A stretch of 64,000 nt of DNA, taken from NCBI GenBank assembly GCA_045595725.1, contig JAZOAY010000007.1, forward strand, positions 1 to 64,000, in the 5' to 3' direction. The translations under genes were made by a program, and so were the position numbers. This document shows, piece by piece, positions 1 to 6,718 of the stretch; position 1 is the stretch's first letter, and each line of letters begins with the position of its first letter. The DNA is from SIG575 sp045595725. GTDB taxonomy: Bacteria; Bacillota; Clostridia; Oscillospirales; Acutalibacteraceae. The notes below the pieces were generated by a model. It searched no databases. It saw nothing but the letters and a program-made list of their open reading frames with translations, and was not told where the DNA came from.

Positions 1-18
1 GTCCTGTTTGGGGCGCCA
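1..18 (+). tRNA. 3' end of a tRNA cut by the window edge
   Basis: The first 18 bases fit a tRNA 3' end: the 3' strand of a T stem (CCTGT), a seven-base acceptor strand (TTGGGGC), discriminator G and an encoded CCA. A strong terminator follows at once. The anticodon lies outside the window, so the isotype cannot be given. The call rests on the ending and the terminator only. Confidence 0.5.
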
Positions 19-22
19 AATT

Positions 23-56
23 AAAAGGACATCCTTGCGATGTCCTTTTATTTTTA
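23..56 (+). terminator. Rho-independent terminator after the partial tRNA
   Basis: An 11-bp stem (AAAAGGACATC with GATGTCCTTTT) closed by a five-base loop is followed by a T-rich tract. It ends the tRNA transcript. Positions 57-286, before the XRE gene's stop codon, hold no convincing gene; a 107-codon open frame running through the terminator looks like chance. Confidence 0.8.
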
Positions 57-286
57 CATTTTATTCAGAATTCAACCTGTGTTACCGTAATTCGGCAGAT
101 GAAGACAACCTTGCTTATTTGAAGAAATACAGAGCGATACAACCGCTCCATGGGCAGTATCGCGACAATATTTCTGACCGTTGGTATCACAGGGTTAGCC
201 ATCTTAGATATATTTTAAATCTGCGTCAGCGTAATTCAGTAGACGCATCTGCAAGTCTGACGTGTTACAGTAACAGACGAAACAGT

Positions 287-1045
287 TTATATCATAATAA
301 TTTTTATATCTTTGAAATCGCTCATATATAAATTCGCACGGTCATCGTATTCACCGCTACTGTTATAAGCAGAAAATTCACTCATTGCTATCAGCTCTTC
401 AAAAGAAGGTACAGTTCCCATTACTGTTGATTTATCAAATTCTGCATGAATTATAAAAGTGTTTTCATTTAAATTAGAGGATGTCAAAGTGGTTGCTTTT
501 GATTCAAAACGCCAACTTCCCGGTTCACCGCTCAGTTCAGCTACAAGGCTGTAAGTATGTTTGTTAAAATCAAACCACCAGTTTTTTACGGTACAGTTAT
601 AATAAATATCGTATATATTTTCATTATCTGTATTTTGGTGAACAAAAACTGTGTCAACATTATATAATATTTTATGTCTGTTTCCCCAATAAGTGTAGGT
701 TATAACATTTACAAGAGTAAAAACAATTGCTAATATTGTAAGTATGGATAATGCCGTTTTTACTCGCGCTTCTTTTGCTTTTTGTAATGCCTCGATCACT
801 ATTTTTTCTGATTGTGAACCCACATTTGTGTTTCCTGAATATTCTCCGTCAAGTAATTCAATTACAGAAACATCTAATGTTCTTGCAAGTAAAGTAAGCG
901 ATGAAATATCAGGGGCACCATTACCTGTTTCCCATTTGGAGACAGCTTTATCAGTAACGTTAAGTTTTTCTGCAAGTTGTTTTTGAGTTAGGTTCATTTC
1001 TTTTCTTCGTTGCGAAATGAACTTGCCTGTCTTTCTGTTGTCCAT
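287..1045 (-). CDS. XRE-family HTH regulator with one membrane segment and an extracytoplasmic tail
   Basis: Residues about 9-63 form a Cro/CI-type helix-turn-helix (QLAEKLNVTDKAVSKWETG is the recognition region). A single hydrophobic segment follows at about 96-118, then about 130 residues predicted outside the membrane. DNA binding in the cytoplasm coupled to an outer sensor-like tail is an inference from this layout; the tail matches no family I recognise. A second protein of the same build lies at 13082-13972, and the two HTH domains are clearly similar. The gene stands alone, with GAAGG upstream of its ATG as ribosome binding site. Ligand and target are unknown. Confidence 0.85.
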   Translation of the reverse strand: MDNRKTGKFISQRRKEMNLTQKQLAEKLNVTDKAVSKWETGNGAPDISSLTLLARTLDVSVIELLDGEYSGNTNVGSQSEKIVIEALQKAKEARVKTALSILTILAIVFTLVNVITYTYWGNRHKILYNVDTVFVHQNTDNENIYDIYYNCTVKNWWFDFNKHTYSLVAELSGEPGSWRFESKATTLTSSNLNENTFIIHAEFDKSTVMGTVPSFEELIAMSEFSAYNSSGEYDDRANLYMSDFKDIKIIMI

Positions 1046-1123
1046 ATTTTCACCTTCTTTCTTATATCAATTATATCACACAATGCAAAGATAAACACTC
1101 CACTAACGGTAGATTTTGAATTC

Positions 1124-1129
1124 TATAAT
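1124..1129 (+). promoter_or_regulatory. Possible -10 box upstream of the kinase leader
   Basis: TATAAT stands about 28 bases before a short leader reading frame and 49 bases before a terminator-like hairpin. No good -35 box is seen 17 bases upstream, so this promoter is only suggested. Confidence 0.35.
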
Positions 1130-1156
1130 GAATTTGTTTTATGATGGGGTTCAAAA

Positions 1157-1213
1157 ATGAGTACGAATACCAAACCAAAAACCATCCGAACTTCGGGTGG
1201 TTTTTTCTTGTAA
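1157..1213 (+). CDS. Possible 18-codon leader peptide overlapping a terminator
   Basis: The reading frame MSTNTKPKTIRTSGGFFL begins at an ATG with a G-rich stretch (GGGG) about 5 bases upstream. Its last half lies inside a terminator hairpin, and the gene that follows is an aminoglycoside-phosphotransferase-fold kinase. Short leaders overlapping terminators are a known arrangement for ribosome-controlled attenuation of resistance genes. Here the peptide may be a by-chance frame through a terminator; nothing else supports translation. Confidence 0.3.
   Translation: MSTNTKPKTIRTSGGFFL
1178..1208 (+). terminator. Terminator hairpin upstream of the kinase gene
   Basis: CCATCCGAA pairs with TTCGGGTGG (one G-T pair) and six T residues follow. 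No + strand gene lies upstream that it could end, and it sits about 85 bases before the kinase start. An attenuator role is therefore plausible. Confidence 0.65.
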
Positions 1214-1292
1214 AAAATGTATTTTGTTTTTCTTTAATTATTTCAATTTACAGATATGAAAATTTCTGAATTATTGAAATTTAAAAAATCTT

Positions 1293-2273
1293 ATGATAGA
1301 ATTTTATCAAGAATATATTGGAGGATGTGAAATTAAAATTCTTGATAACAGCGATAAACATTTATTGCCGATTTTACCTGCAATTATTTTTACGAAATTA
1401 AATAAGAAATCAGAAAAAATCAAATTTATTGGCGGTGGCAGTTTTGGCAGAGTTTATAAGGTTGTGCTTTCTGATAGTGAAATTATCGCTGTAAAAGCTT
1501 ACAGAATACAAGGTTCTCAATATAAAGAAGCAGAGCAATTGAAACTTTTGTCCGAAAATACAAGCGTGAAAATGCCAAAGGTACTTTTTACTTATCATGA
1601 TGATGAAACAGCAATTTTAGCTATGACCTTTGTTGAAGGGCAGAATGTGTTAAATCCGATATTTTTACTGAAAAGTAAGAGTCAAAAACAAAAATTTGCT
1701 GATGATGTTGTTTCGGGTATGCTTGAATGGCACAGAGTTACAAACGATAAATTTGGATTTTTGTCAAAACCTGCGTATAACAGTTGGTACGATTTTTATA
1801 AAGCAGAAATGCAGGAGCCTTGGCTTAAAGGTCTTGAAAAAATGTCTGATAATGGTAAGTTCAGCCGTAAAAATCTCAATTTTCTCAAAGAAGCATCTGA
1901 AATTTTTGATTGTGTTTGTCCAAAGGATGCAACACCTGTGCTTATTCACGGTGACCTTAATATAATGAACATAATGGCTGACACCAAAACAATGCAAGTT
2001 AATGGGTTTATTGACCCCTGCGGTACGATGTGGGCAGACAGAGAATATGATTTGTTTCAGCTTCGGAATATGTGGGGTGATGCATATGGTCTGTATGAAA
2101 CATATAAGAAGAAGGTTGCACTCAGTGATTTTGTTGATTTCAGAGTTGCATATTATGGTGCAATGAACGAGGCACATTGCCGTCTTGGCGGCGGTCTTAT
2201 TATGCCGTTATGGGAAATTTTATGTAATAATCACTTGGATAAAGAGATAAAAAAGATAAAAGAAAAGATGTGA
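1293..2273 (+). CDS. Aminoglycoside phosphotransferase-fold (APH/choline kinase-like) kinase
   Basis: The 326-residue protein has a protein-kinase-like fold. A glycine-rich loop (IGGGSFGRVYKV, about residues 46-57) is followed by the ATP-binding lysine in AVKAYR. The Brenner motif HGDLNIMNIM at about 219-228 supplies the catalytic Asp and Asn, and GFIDP at about 238 supplies the metal-binding Asp. APH-family kinases phosphorylate small molecules such as aminoglycosides, macrolides or sugars; the substrate here cannot be read from the sequence. No clear Shine-Dalgarno precedes the ATG. The next gene, an AraC regulator, starts 5 bases after its stop, so the two are co-transcribed. Base composition is more AT-rich than the window core. 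Confidence 0.8.
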   Translation: MIEFYQEYIGGCEIKILDNSDKHLLPILPAIIFTKLNKKSEKIKFIGGGSFGRVYKVVLSDSEIIAVKAYRIQGSQYKEAEQLKLLSENTSVKMPKVLFTYHDDETAILAMTFVEGQNVLNPIFLLKSKSQKQKFADDVVSGMLEWHRVTNDKFGFLSKPAYNSWYDFYKAEMQEPWLKGLEKMSDNGKFSRKNLNFLKEASEIFDCVCPKDATPVLIHGDLNIMNIMADTKTMQVNGFIDPCGTMWADREYDLFQLRNMWGDAYGLYETYKKKVALSDFVDFRVAYYGAMNEAHCRLGGGLIMPLWEILCNNHLDKEIKKIKEKM

Positions 2274-2277
2274 TTTA

Positions 2278-3009
2278 ATGAACATAGGAGAACTTGTAAC
2301 CGTTAAGACGATTGAGAATAAAAACACTCCTGATGAAAAGCATACACCGTATAGTGCTGAAATACGTTTGCTTTCATGTGTTCAGCAAGGTGATATTGAT
2401 TCACTGATAGCACAGCTTGAAAATATTGATTCTATTATTGTTATGGGAAGAATGTCTGATGATGATTTAATGCAGCATAAATATATGGCTGTAAGCACAA
2501 TTACTCTTGCCACCCGATATGCTATCCAGGGTGGACTTAACGAAACTAAAGCCTATGAATTTTCAGACAGAGTAATAAAAATAATTGATAAGCTTACTGA
2601 TAAAAATGAAATATTTATGTGCTTAGGTGTTGAAATTGTAAACCTTACTCAGGATGTAAAAAAGAATAAAAAACAACCTGAATTTTCACCGCATATAAGA
2701 AACTGCATGAAATATATAAATGAAAATCTTTCTCAGAAAATTGCTGTTTCTGATGTTGCAAAAAATTGTGGCATTTCAGCAGATTATTTATCACAGATAT
2801 TCAAGAAAGAAATAGGCGAAAACCTGAGTTCTTATATTGTAAGACAAAAACTGGAAAAGGCAAAAACAATGCTTCTTAACGGGCTTTCATCAAAAGATAT
2901 ATGTGTCGAGATAGGGTTTTCTTCACAGGCATATTTTGTAACAGTTTTTAAAAGATTTTATAAGATGACGCCATCTGAATATATCAAAATCACAAGAAGT
3001 AATTATTAA
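2278..3009 (+). CDS. AraC-family transcriptional regulator
   Basis: The C-terminal 100 residues carry the double helix-turn-helix of AraC/XylS proteins: ISADYLSQIFKKEIGENLSSYI for the first HTH and GFSSQAYFVTVFKRFYKMTPSEY for the second (given as ranges about 165-186 and 214-235). The N-terminal 140 residues are helical and lack a recognisable cupin, so the signal is unknown. The start codon lies four bases beyond the kinase stop, which suggests coupled translation. It probably controls its own operon or a linked target. Confidence 0.88.
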   Translation: MNIGELVTVKTIENKNTPDEKHTPYSAEIRLLSCVQQGDIDSLIAQLENIDSIIVMGRMSDDDLMQHKYMAVSTITLATRYAIQGGLNETKAYEFSDRVIKIIDKLTDKNEIFMCLGVEIVNLTQDVKKNKKQPEFSPHIRNCMKYINENLSQKIAVSDVAKNCGISADYLSQIFKKEIGENLSSYIVRQKLEKAKTMLLNGLSSKDICVEIGFSSQAYFVTVFKRFYKMTPSEYIKITRSNY

Positions 3010-3175
3010 AAGCTCCAGTAGTTTCTTCTATGAGAATACCAATATTTTATTAAACATGTTATTTTGTATCTGGTGATGGCAATTAATGAAAATGTGTTTA
3101 TGAATTTGTCTATTGATTTTAGAGTGGAAATAATGTAAACTTGTGAAATGACGATATTAATTTGGAGTAATTATT

Positions 3176-3991
3176 ATGGCAAAATCAAAGAAATCAGTTA
3201 AACATAAAAAGAAATATCCACCTTTATCAAAGCAGGATAAGTTTATATATAGTTGTTTTGAAGTAATAGGTGCGATTATCGTTATAACTTCAATGGATAT
3301 ATATAAAATTTTTGCACATCTAATTACTTTCAAAAAGACAGAAATATTAGCATATGAAGAAAGATGGTCAGTGTTATTACTTTTTCCTGTTATTTTTTTC
3401 TTGTTGTTTTTGGTATTGAAACCAACTTGGAAAAAGCTTCCGATTATAGGAAATAAAAAAATTGATTATTTTAACAGGACTAAATTTAAAGCTGTTTTCC
3501 CGGTGTTTGACGACAGATATAAAAATAATGAAGAATATTTGAAAAACAGAAAAATTTTCTTTAAAAAATCAGTTATATATTTTTGTGTTTTTATAAGTCT
3601 TTTGTCAATTGGTTGTATGGGGTGTATCGGTCGTCACGAATTCAATGAAAACGGAATTGTGACATATAGTATTCTGAATAATAAAACAGCAGAATATTCC
3701 TATGACGAAGTTGAAAGCTTTCGTGTCAGTGCTGATAGGAATAGTGTAAGAAGTACGAGAGGCATACATTACTATACTTATGGTATGAGCTTGACTATGA
3801 ATATGAATAACGGTGAAACTTTTACGGCAAGTTATGACAGAGCAAGGGATGTATATGCACTCGAAAAAATAAAAAATCAGCTCAAGGATAAAAAGAAAAC
3901 TGTAGATACATATTATCTTCAGGACTTTATAGACAGATACGATTTCACAGACGACGAGTTGCAAGTTATTGACAAAATTTTTGAAGAATAA
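3176..3991 (+). CDS. Unknown membrane protein
   Basis: I do not recognise this 271-residue protein. The N-terminus is very lysine-rich (MAKSKKSVKHKKK), hydrophobic segments lie at about residues 28-50, 62-82 and 130-150, and the C-terminal 120 residues are soluble and beta-rich, with a tyrosine-rich stretch. The layout resembles membrane proteins with a PH-like tail, but that is only a resemblance. A ribosome binding site (GGAG) stands 8 bases before the ATG. It lies within the AT-rich accessory segment. Confidence 0.65.
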   Translation: MAKSKKSVKHKKKYPPLSKQDKFIYSCFEVIGAIIVITSMDIYKIFAHLITFKKTEILAYEERWSVLLLFPVIFFLLFLVLKPTWKKLPIIGNKKIDYFNRTKFKAVFPVFDDRYKNNEEYLKNRKIFFKKSVIYFCVFISLLSIGCMGCIGRHEFNENGIVTYSILNNKTAEYSYDEVESFRVSADRNSVRSTRGIHYYTYGMSLTMNMNNGETFTASYDRARDVYALEKIKNQLKDKKKTVDTYYLQDFIDRYDFTDDELQVIDKIFEE

Positions 3992-4080
3992 TCAGGCTCT
4001 GTTTTATGGTGAAACGTTCGGGTTTTATACTACTCTTGCATTTTTTCATATTTATGTTATAATCATTTAAAATTCTATTT

Positions 4081-4129
4081 GGAGGAAAATGGTATGTTCT
4101 TTATCTTTAGACGACGCAGACGAAGATAG
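4081..4129 (+). CDS. 11-residue poly-arginine leader peptide (coding part 4094-4129)
   Basis: GGAGG at 4081-4085 is followed after eight bases by ATG at 4094 and the frame MFFIFRRRRRR, ending in TAG at 4127-4129. The six Arg codons are mixed (AGA, CGA, CGC, AGA, CGA, AGA), so the peptide, not a nucleotide repeat, appears to be kept. It precedes an antiterminator/terminator pair and a methyltransferase gene, the layout of ribosome-stalling leaders. Macrolide-bound ribosomes are known to stall at Arg/Lys-X-Arg/Lys motifs, which this peptide contains repeatedly. A second ATG at 4089 opens an overlapping 30-codon frame but is too close to the GGAGG. Confidence 0.65.
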
Positions 4130-4149
4130 CTTGTATCTTGTATTGGGTA

Positions 4150-4243
4150 CAGGCTTGAAAGCTATGTGCCTGATAGAGTGATAAAGAAAAGTTTACCTTT
4201 TATATTACTGTTAATGGCACAAAGCTATTAACAGTATTTTTTA
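4150..4243 (+). promoter_or_regulatory. Transcription attenuator upstream of the methyltransferase
   Basis: Three pairing segments can be drawn. CAGGC (4150-4154) pairs with GCCTG (4168-4172) in a leader hairpin. The segment AAAGCTATGTGCC (4158-4170) can instead pair with GGCACAAAGCTATT (4216-4229) with two mismatches. That pairing would open the terminator stem TACTGTTAAT/ATTAACAGTA (4206-4215 with 4227-4236). Ribosome stalling on the poly-Arg leader could switch between the two states. The mechanism is inferred from base pairing; the hairpins are seen directly. Confidence 0.6.
4206..4243 (+). terminator. Attenuator terminator just before the methyltransferase ribosome binding site
   Basis: A perfect 10-bp stem extended by an inner GC pair is followed by TTTTTTA. 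GGAGG of the downstream gene begins 3 bases later, so the terminator sits inside the gene's own 5' leader. Confidence 0.85.
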
Positions 4244-4261
4244 TTTGGAGGAATAACAAAA

Positions 4262-5008
4262 ATGAACAGTTTTAAATATAAGACATTATTCAATGTAATT
4301 TCAGAGCAAACAGATTTACCTGATAATGCGGTGATTGCGGATTTAGGTTGTAAAGATGCAACATTTCTTTTGGCTTTTCAAAAAGCCTTTCCAAACAAAA
4401 TCAAGTCAGCTGTGGGCGTAGATATAACTGACAAATGGTTTAACAATGTTAAATATAAAAAGCCGATTAAGCTTAAGGTTATGAATTGCTCAAAGAAACT
4501 TAACTTTGCTGATAATACGTTTGATTTTATCTTTACAAAAGATATGTTTGAATGTGTGCTGGATAAAGACTTTTTAGTGAGTGAAATTTATAGAATTTTA
4601 AAACCCGGCGGAGTTGTTATTTGTGTAAACTGTGATTGGGACAGTATTATATATAACGGTGAAAATAAAGAGCTTATTTCAAATGTGATTCACTCTTATG
4701 CCGTAACAAAACAACCATGGATGGAAGACCTTGACAGTTGGATAGGCAGAAGAATGTACGGATTTTTTAACAAAAGCAATTTATTTAAAAATACAGTAGG
4801 TGTTCACAATGTTGTTGAAACCGAATATAAAGAGGGCACTTTTGGTTATGATTTAAGCAAAGATATTGCGTGGCTTTATAAGGAAGAAACAGGAAAATTA
4901 AATAAAGAAGAGTATGATGAGTTTATTGAGAATTTGAAAAAAGCACATCAAGAAGGAACTTATATTTTTTCAAAACCTTATTACATTTATAAAGGTATTA
5001 AATTGTAA
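4262..5008 (+). CDS. Class I SAM-dependent methyltransferase under attenuator control
   Basis: The 248-residue protein has the Rossmann methyltransferase core: motif I at about 24-31 (VIADLGCKD), an acidic residue at the end of strand 2 (VGVDIT, about 52), a post-motif DNTFDFIFTKDMFE near 82, and ILKPGGVVIC near 113, typical of Methyltransf_11/25 proteins. The C-terminal 120 residues are specific to this subfamily and may bind the substrate. Ribosome binding site GGAGG stands 10 bases before the ATG. The leader peptide and terminator upstream suggest induction by an inhibitor of translation, which would fit antibiotic or rRNA modification, but no residue identifies the substrate. Confidence 0.82.
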   Translation: MNSFKYKTLFNVISEQTDLPDNAVIADLGCKDATFLLAFQKAFPNKIKSAVGVDITDKWFNNVKYKKPIKLKVMNCSKKLNFADNTFDFIFTKDMFECVLDKDFLVSEIYRILKPGGVVICVNCDWDSIIYNGENKELISNVIHSYAVTKQPWMEDLDSWIGRRMYGFFNKSNLFKNTVGVHNVVETEYKEGTFGYDLSKDIAWLYKEETGKLNKEEYDEFIENLKKAHQEGTYIFSKPYYIYKGIKL

Positions 5009-5029
5009 TTTTTATCGAATAAACATTTC

Positions 5030-5098
5030 TGAGTCCGTAGCAATATTGGGTTAAATGTTTTACAATATAGCTATAGCAACTCAGATTCGGACGGAGGG
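5030..5098 (+). promoter_or_regulatory. Structured, riboswitch-like leader of unknown class
   Basis: Nested pairings are present: TGAGT (5030-5034) with ACTCA (5079-5083), TAGC (5038-5041) with GCTA (5070-5073), and ATATTG (5043-5048) with CAATAT (5063-5068). A competing pairing joins GTCCG (5033-5037) with CGGAC (5088-5092), immediately next to GGAGGG at 5093. The two folds exclude each other at the 5' strand. I do not recognise a known riboswitch motif. Confidence 0.35.
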
Positions 5099-5105
5099 TT
5101 ATTTT

Positions 5106-5234
5106 GTGAAACTTTTGCTTTTAGCCGACATGGAAACTGATTTTGGTATAGTATTGGAAAGTTGCGATGCTGAGATTAGTCGTATATCTTTAAAAGATGC
5201 ATTTGATATTTGTTTTGATGTTTACGATGCTTAG
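5106..5234 (+). CDS. 42-codon reading frame, possibly a truncated gene
   Basis: A GTG start stands 7 bases after GGAGGG. The product begins MKLLLLADMETDFGIVLESC and ends after 42 residues at TAG. The beginning looks like the first beta strand and helix of a larger alpha/beta protein, so this may be the surviving 5' end of a decayed gene; it could also be a real small protein. Function is unknown. Confidence 0.35.
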   Translation: MKLLLLADMETDFGIVLESCDAEISRISLKDAFDICFDVYDA

Positions 5235-5247
5235 GTTGTTTCTGGCG

Positions 5248-5280
5248 AAATAAAGTACTTTTTTCGGAAGTGTTTTATTT
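5248..5280. terminator. Bidirectional terminator between convergent genes
   Basis: AAATAAA (5248-5254) pairs with TTTATTT (5274-5280), with ACTT/AAGT extending the stem across a two-base bulge on each side. A- and T-rich arms give T tracts on both strands. It overlaps the stop codon of the FAD oxidoreductase gene. Confidence 0.5.
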
Positions 5281-6585
5281 TTTGTTCAAATCGTCTGTTG
5301 CGGGATTGTCTATGAGTTCGCCGCTTTCGGTAAATCTTGAACCGTGGCAGGGGCAATCCCATGAATGTTCTTCTTTGTTGTATCTGAGGGCACAACCAAG
5401 ATGGGGACATCTGGGAACAGTAGGGGTAATAATTCCCGTAACAGAATGAAATATATTTGAAAAAAGTTGCGCATTGAGAATTGAGCGTGTGGAAGAAAAA
5501 ACATCAGCGCATGGATTGTGTACACCTGTTATCATATCACTTAAAATTTCAGATGCAACCATCGAAGATGTCATTCCCCATTTGTTGAAACCTGTAGCCA
5601 CATAGATGTCTTCGGAAAGTTTTGAATATTTACCGATATAGGGAATGGAGTCGAGGCTTATGCAGTCCTGTGTGGCAAAATGATAACCGATTTCAGCCTG
5701 AGGGAAATTATCTGTACAGAATTTTTCGAGAACTTTATATCCGCCACCATTTTTTCCTGTTCTGTGGTCACCGCCACCTATGAGAAGATAATTTTTATAA
5801 TTTCTGAATGAAAATCCGTTTTCTTTATCCTCAAGATACATTCCGTTAACATCAGGTGCATTTTTTGCAGCAACAACGTAGGAGCGATGCTGATATAATT
5901 TCAGGGGATATAAACCATGTTTGTTTATTATGGGAAAATGTGTTGCAATAATTATTTTTTCTGCAGTTATACTTCCGTTTTCACAAAGTACTTTTTTCGG
6001 CATGAATTCAGTAACTTTTGAGTTTTCATAAATTCTTAGACCTTTTGCTGCGGAAAACATAAATTTAAGTGGATGAAATTGAGCCTGTCTGCTGATTTTT
6101 ACTGCTCCGGAGCATTCTACCGGTAACGGAATATCAGAAAGAAACTCAGCGTCAACACCCAATTTTTCATAGGCTCTTATTTCGTTTTCAATTTTTTTAC
6201 GATCTGTTCCCGAATAAATATATGCATCTTTTTCTTCAAAATCACAAGAAAAAGTGTCACTCATTTCACGAAATTTTTCAAGTGCATTTTTGTTTGCTGT
6301 CAGATATTGATGCGCTTTTTCTGTACCAAAATTTTTTATAAGTTTATCGTAAAGAATACCATGCTGAAAAGTTATTTTTGCGGTGGTGTTTTTAGTTACA
6401 CCTGAACCGATAGTTTTTGCTTCAAGCAGAATACAGTCCACACCTCTGTCGGTCAGTTCTTTAATACACAAAATTCCTGCAAGACCGCCGCCTACAATTA
6501 CCACATCTGTTTTTAAATCACCTTGAAGCATGGGAAAACTTACTCTTTCAGAAGTATCACTCCATAAAGAATTCAAAAAAATCAC
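5275..6585 (-). CDS. FAD-dependent oxidoreductase fused to a C-terminal Rieske [2Fe-2S] domain
   Basis: Residues about 25-55 hold a dinucleotide-binding motif (VVIVGGGLAGILC) followed by an acidic strand end (LLEAK), as in DadA/glycine-oxidase-type enzymes. The C-terminal 50 residues form a Rieske centre: CPHLGC about 390-395 and CPCHGSRF about 409-416 give the two Cys and two His ligands. This fusion is a known bacterial family of deaminating or dehydrogenase-like flavoproteins; the substrate is not known. Length (436) is slightly shorter than the common 500. The upstream base run AGAGGTGATT places the ribosome binding site before the ATG at 6585. It stands alone between a decayed region and the divergent MATE gene. 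Confidence 0.87.
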   Translation of the reverse strand: MIFLNSLWSDTSERVSFPMLQGDLKTDVVIVGGGLAGILCIKELTDRGVDCILLEAKTIGSGVTKNTTAKITFQHGILYDKLIKNFGTEKAHQYLTANKNALEKFREMSDTFSCDFEEKDAYIYSGTDRKKIENEIRAYEKLGVDAEFLSDIPLPVECSGAVKISRQAQFHPLKFMFSAAKGLRIYENSKVTEFMPKKVLCENGSITAEKIIIATHFPIINKHGLYPLKLYQHRSYVVAAKNAPDVNGMYLEDKENGFSFRNYKNYLLIGGGDHRTGKNGGGYKVLEKFCTDNFPQAEIGYHFATQDCISLDSIPYIGKYSKLSEDIYVATGFNKWGMTSSMVASEILSDMITGVHNPCADVFSSTRSILNAQLFSNIFHSVTGIITPTVPRCPHLGCALRYNKEEHSWDCPCHGSRFTESGELIDNPATDDLNKK

Positions 6586-6718
6586 CTCTCATTTCATTTT
6601 GCTCAGTTTTATTGTAAAAATGAAATAAATTATTTTTTTTGAAAACTTTTACATTAAAAAATATGTGATAAAGGGTGTTTTATTTTTAAATATGTGATAT
6701 AATGTCCCCGGTGATTTT

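Noticed and set aside
8..331. A 107-codon open frame on the plus strand at the left edge
   Set aside because: It starts inside the tRNA end, runs through a strong terminator, has no ribosome binding site and no recognisable sequence.
4089..4181. A 30-codon frame overlapping the poly-Arg leader
   Set aside because: Its ATG is only three bases after GGAGG, while the leader ATG at 4094 has ideal spacing; the frame also runs into the attenuator hairpin.
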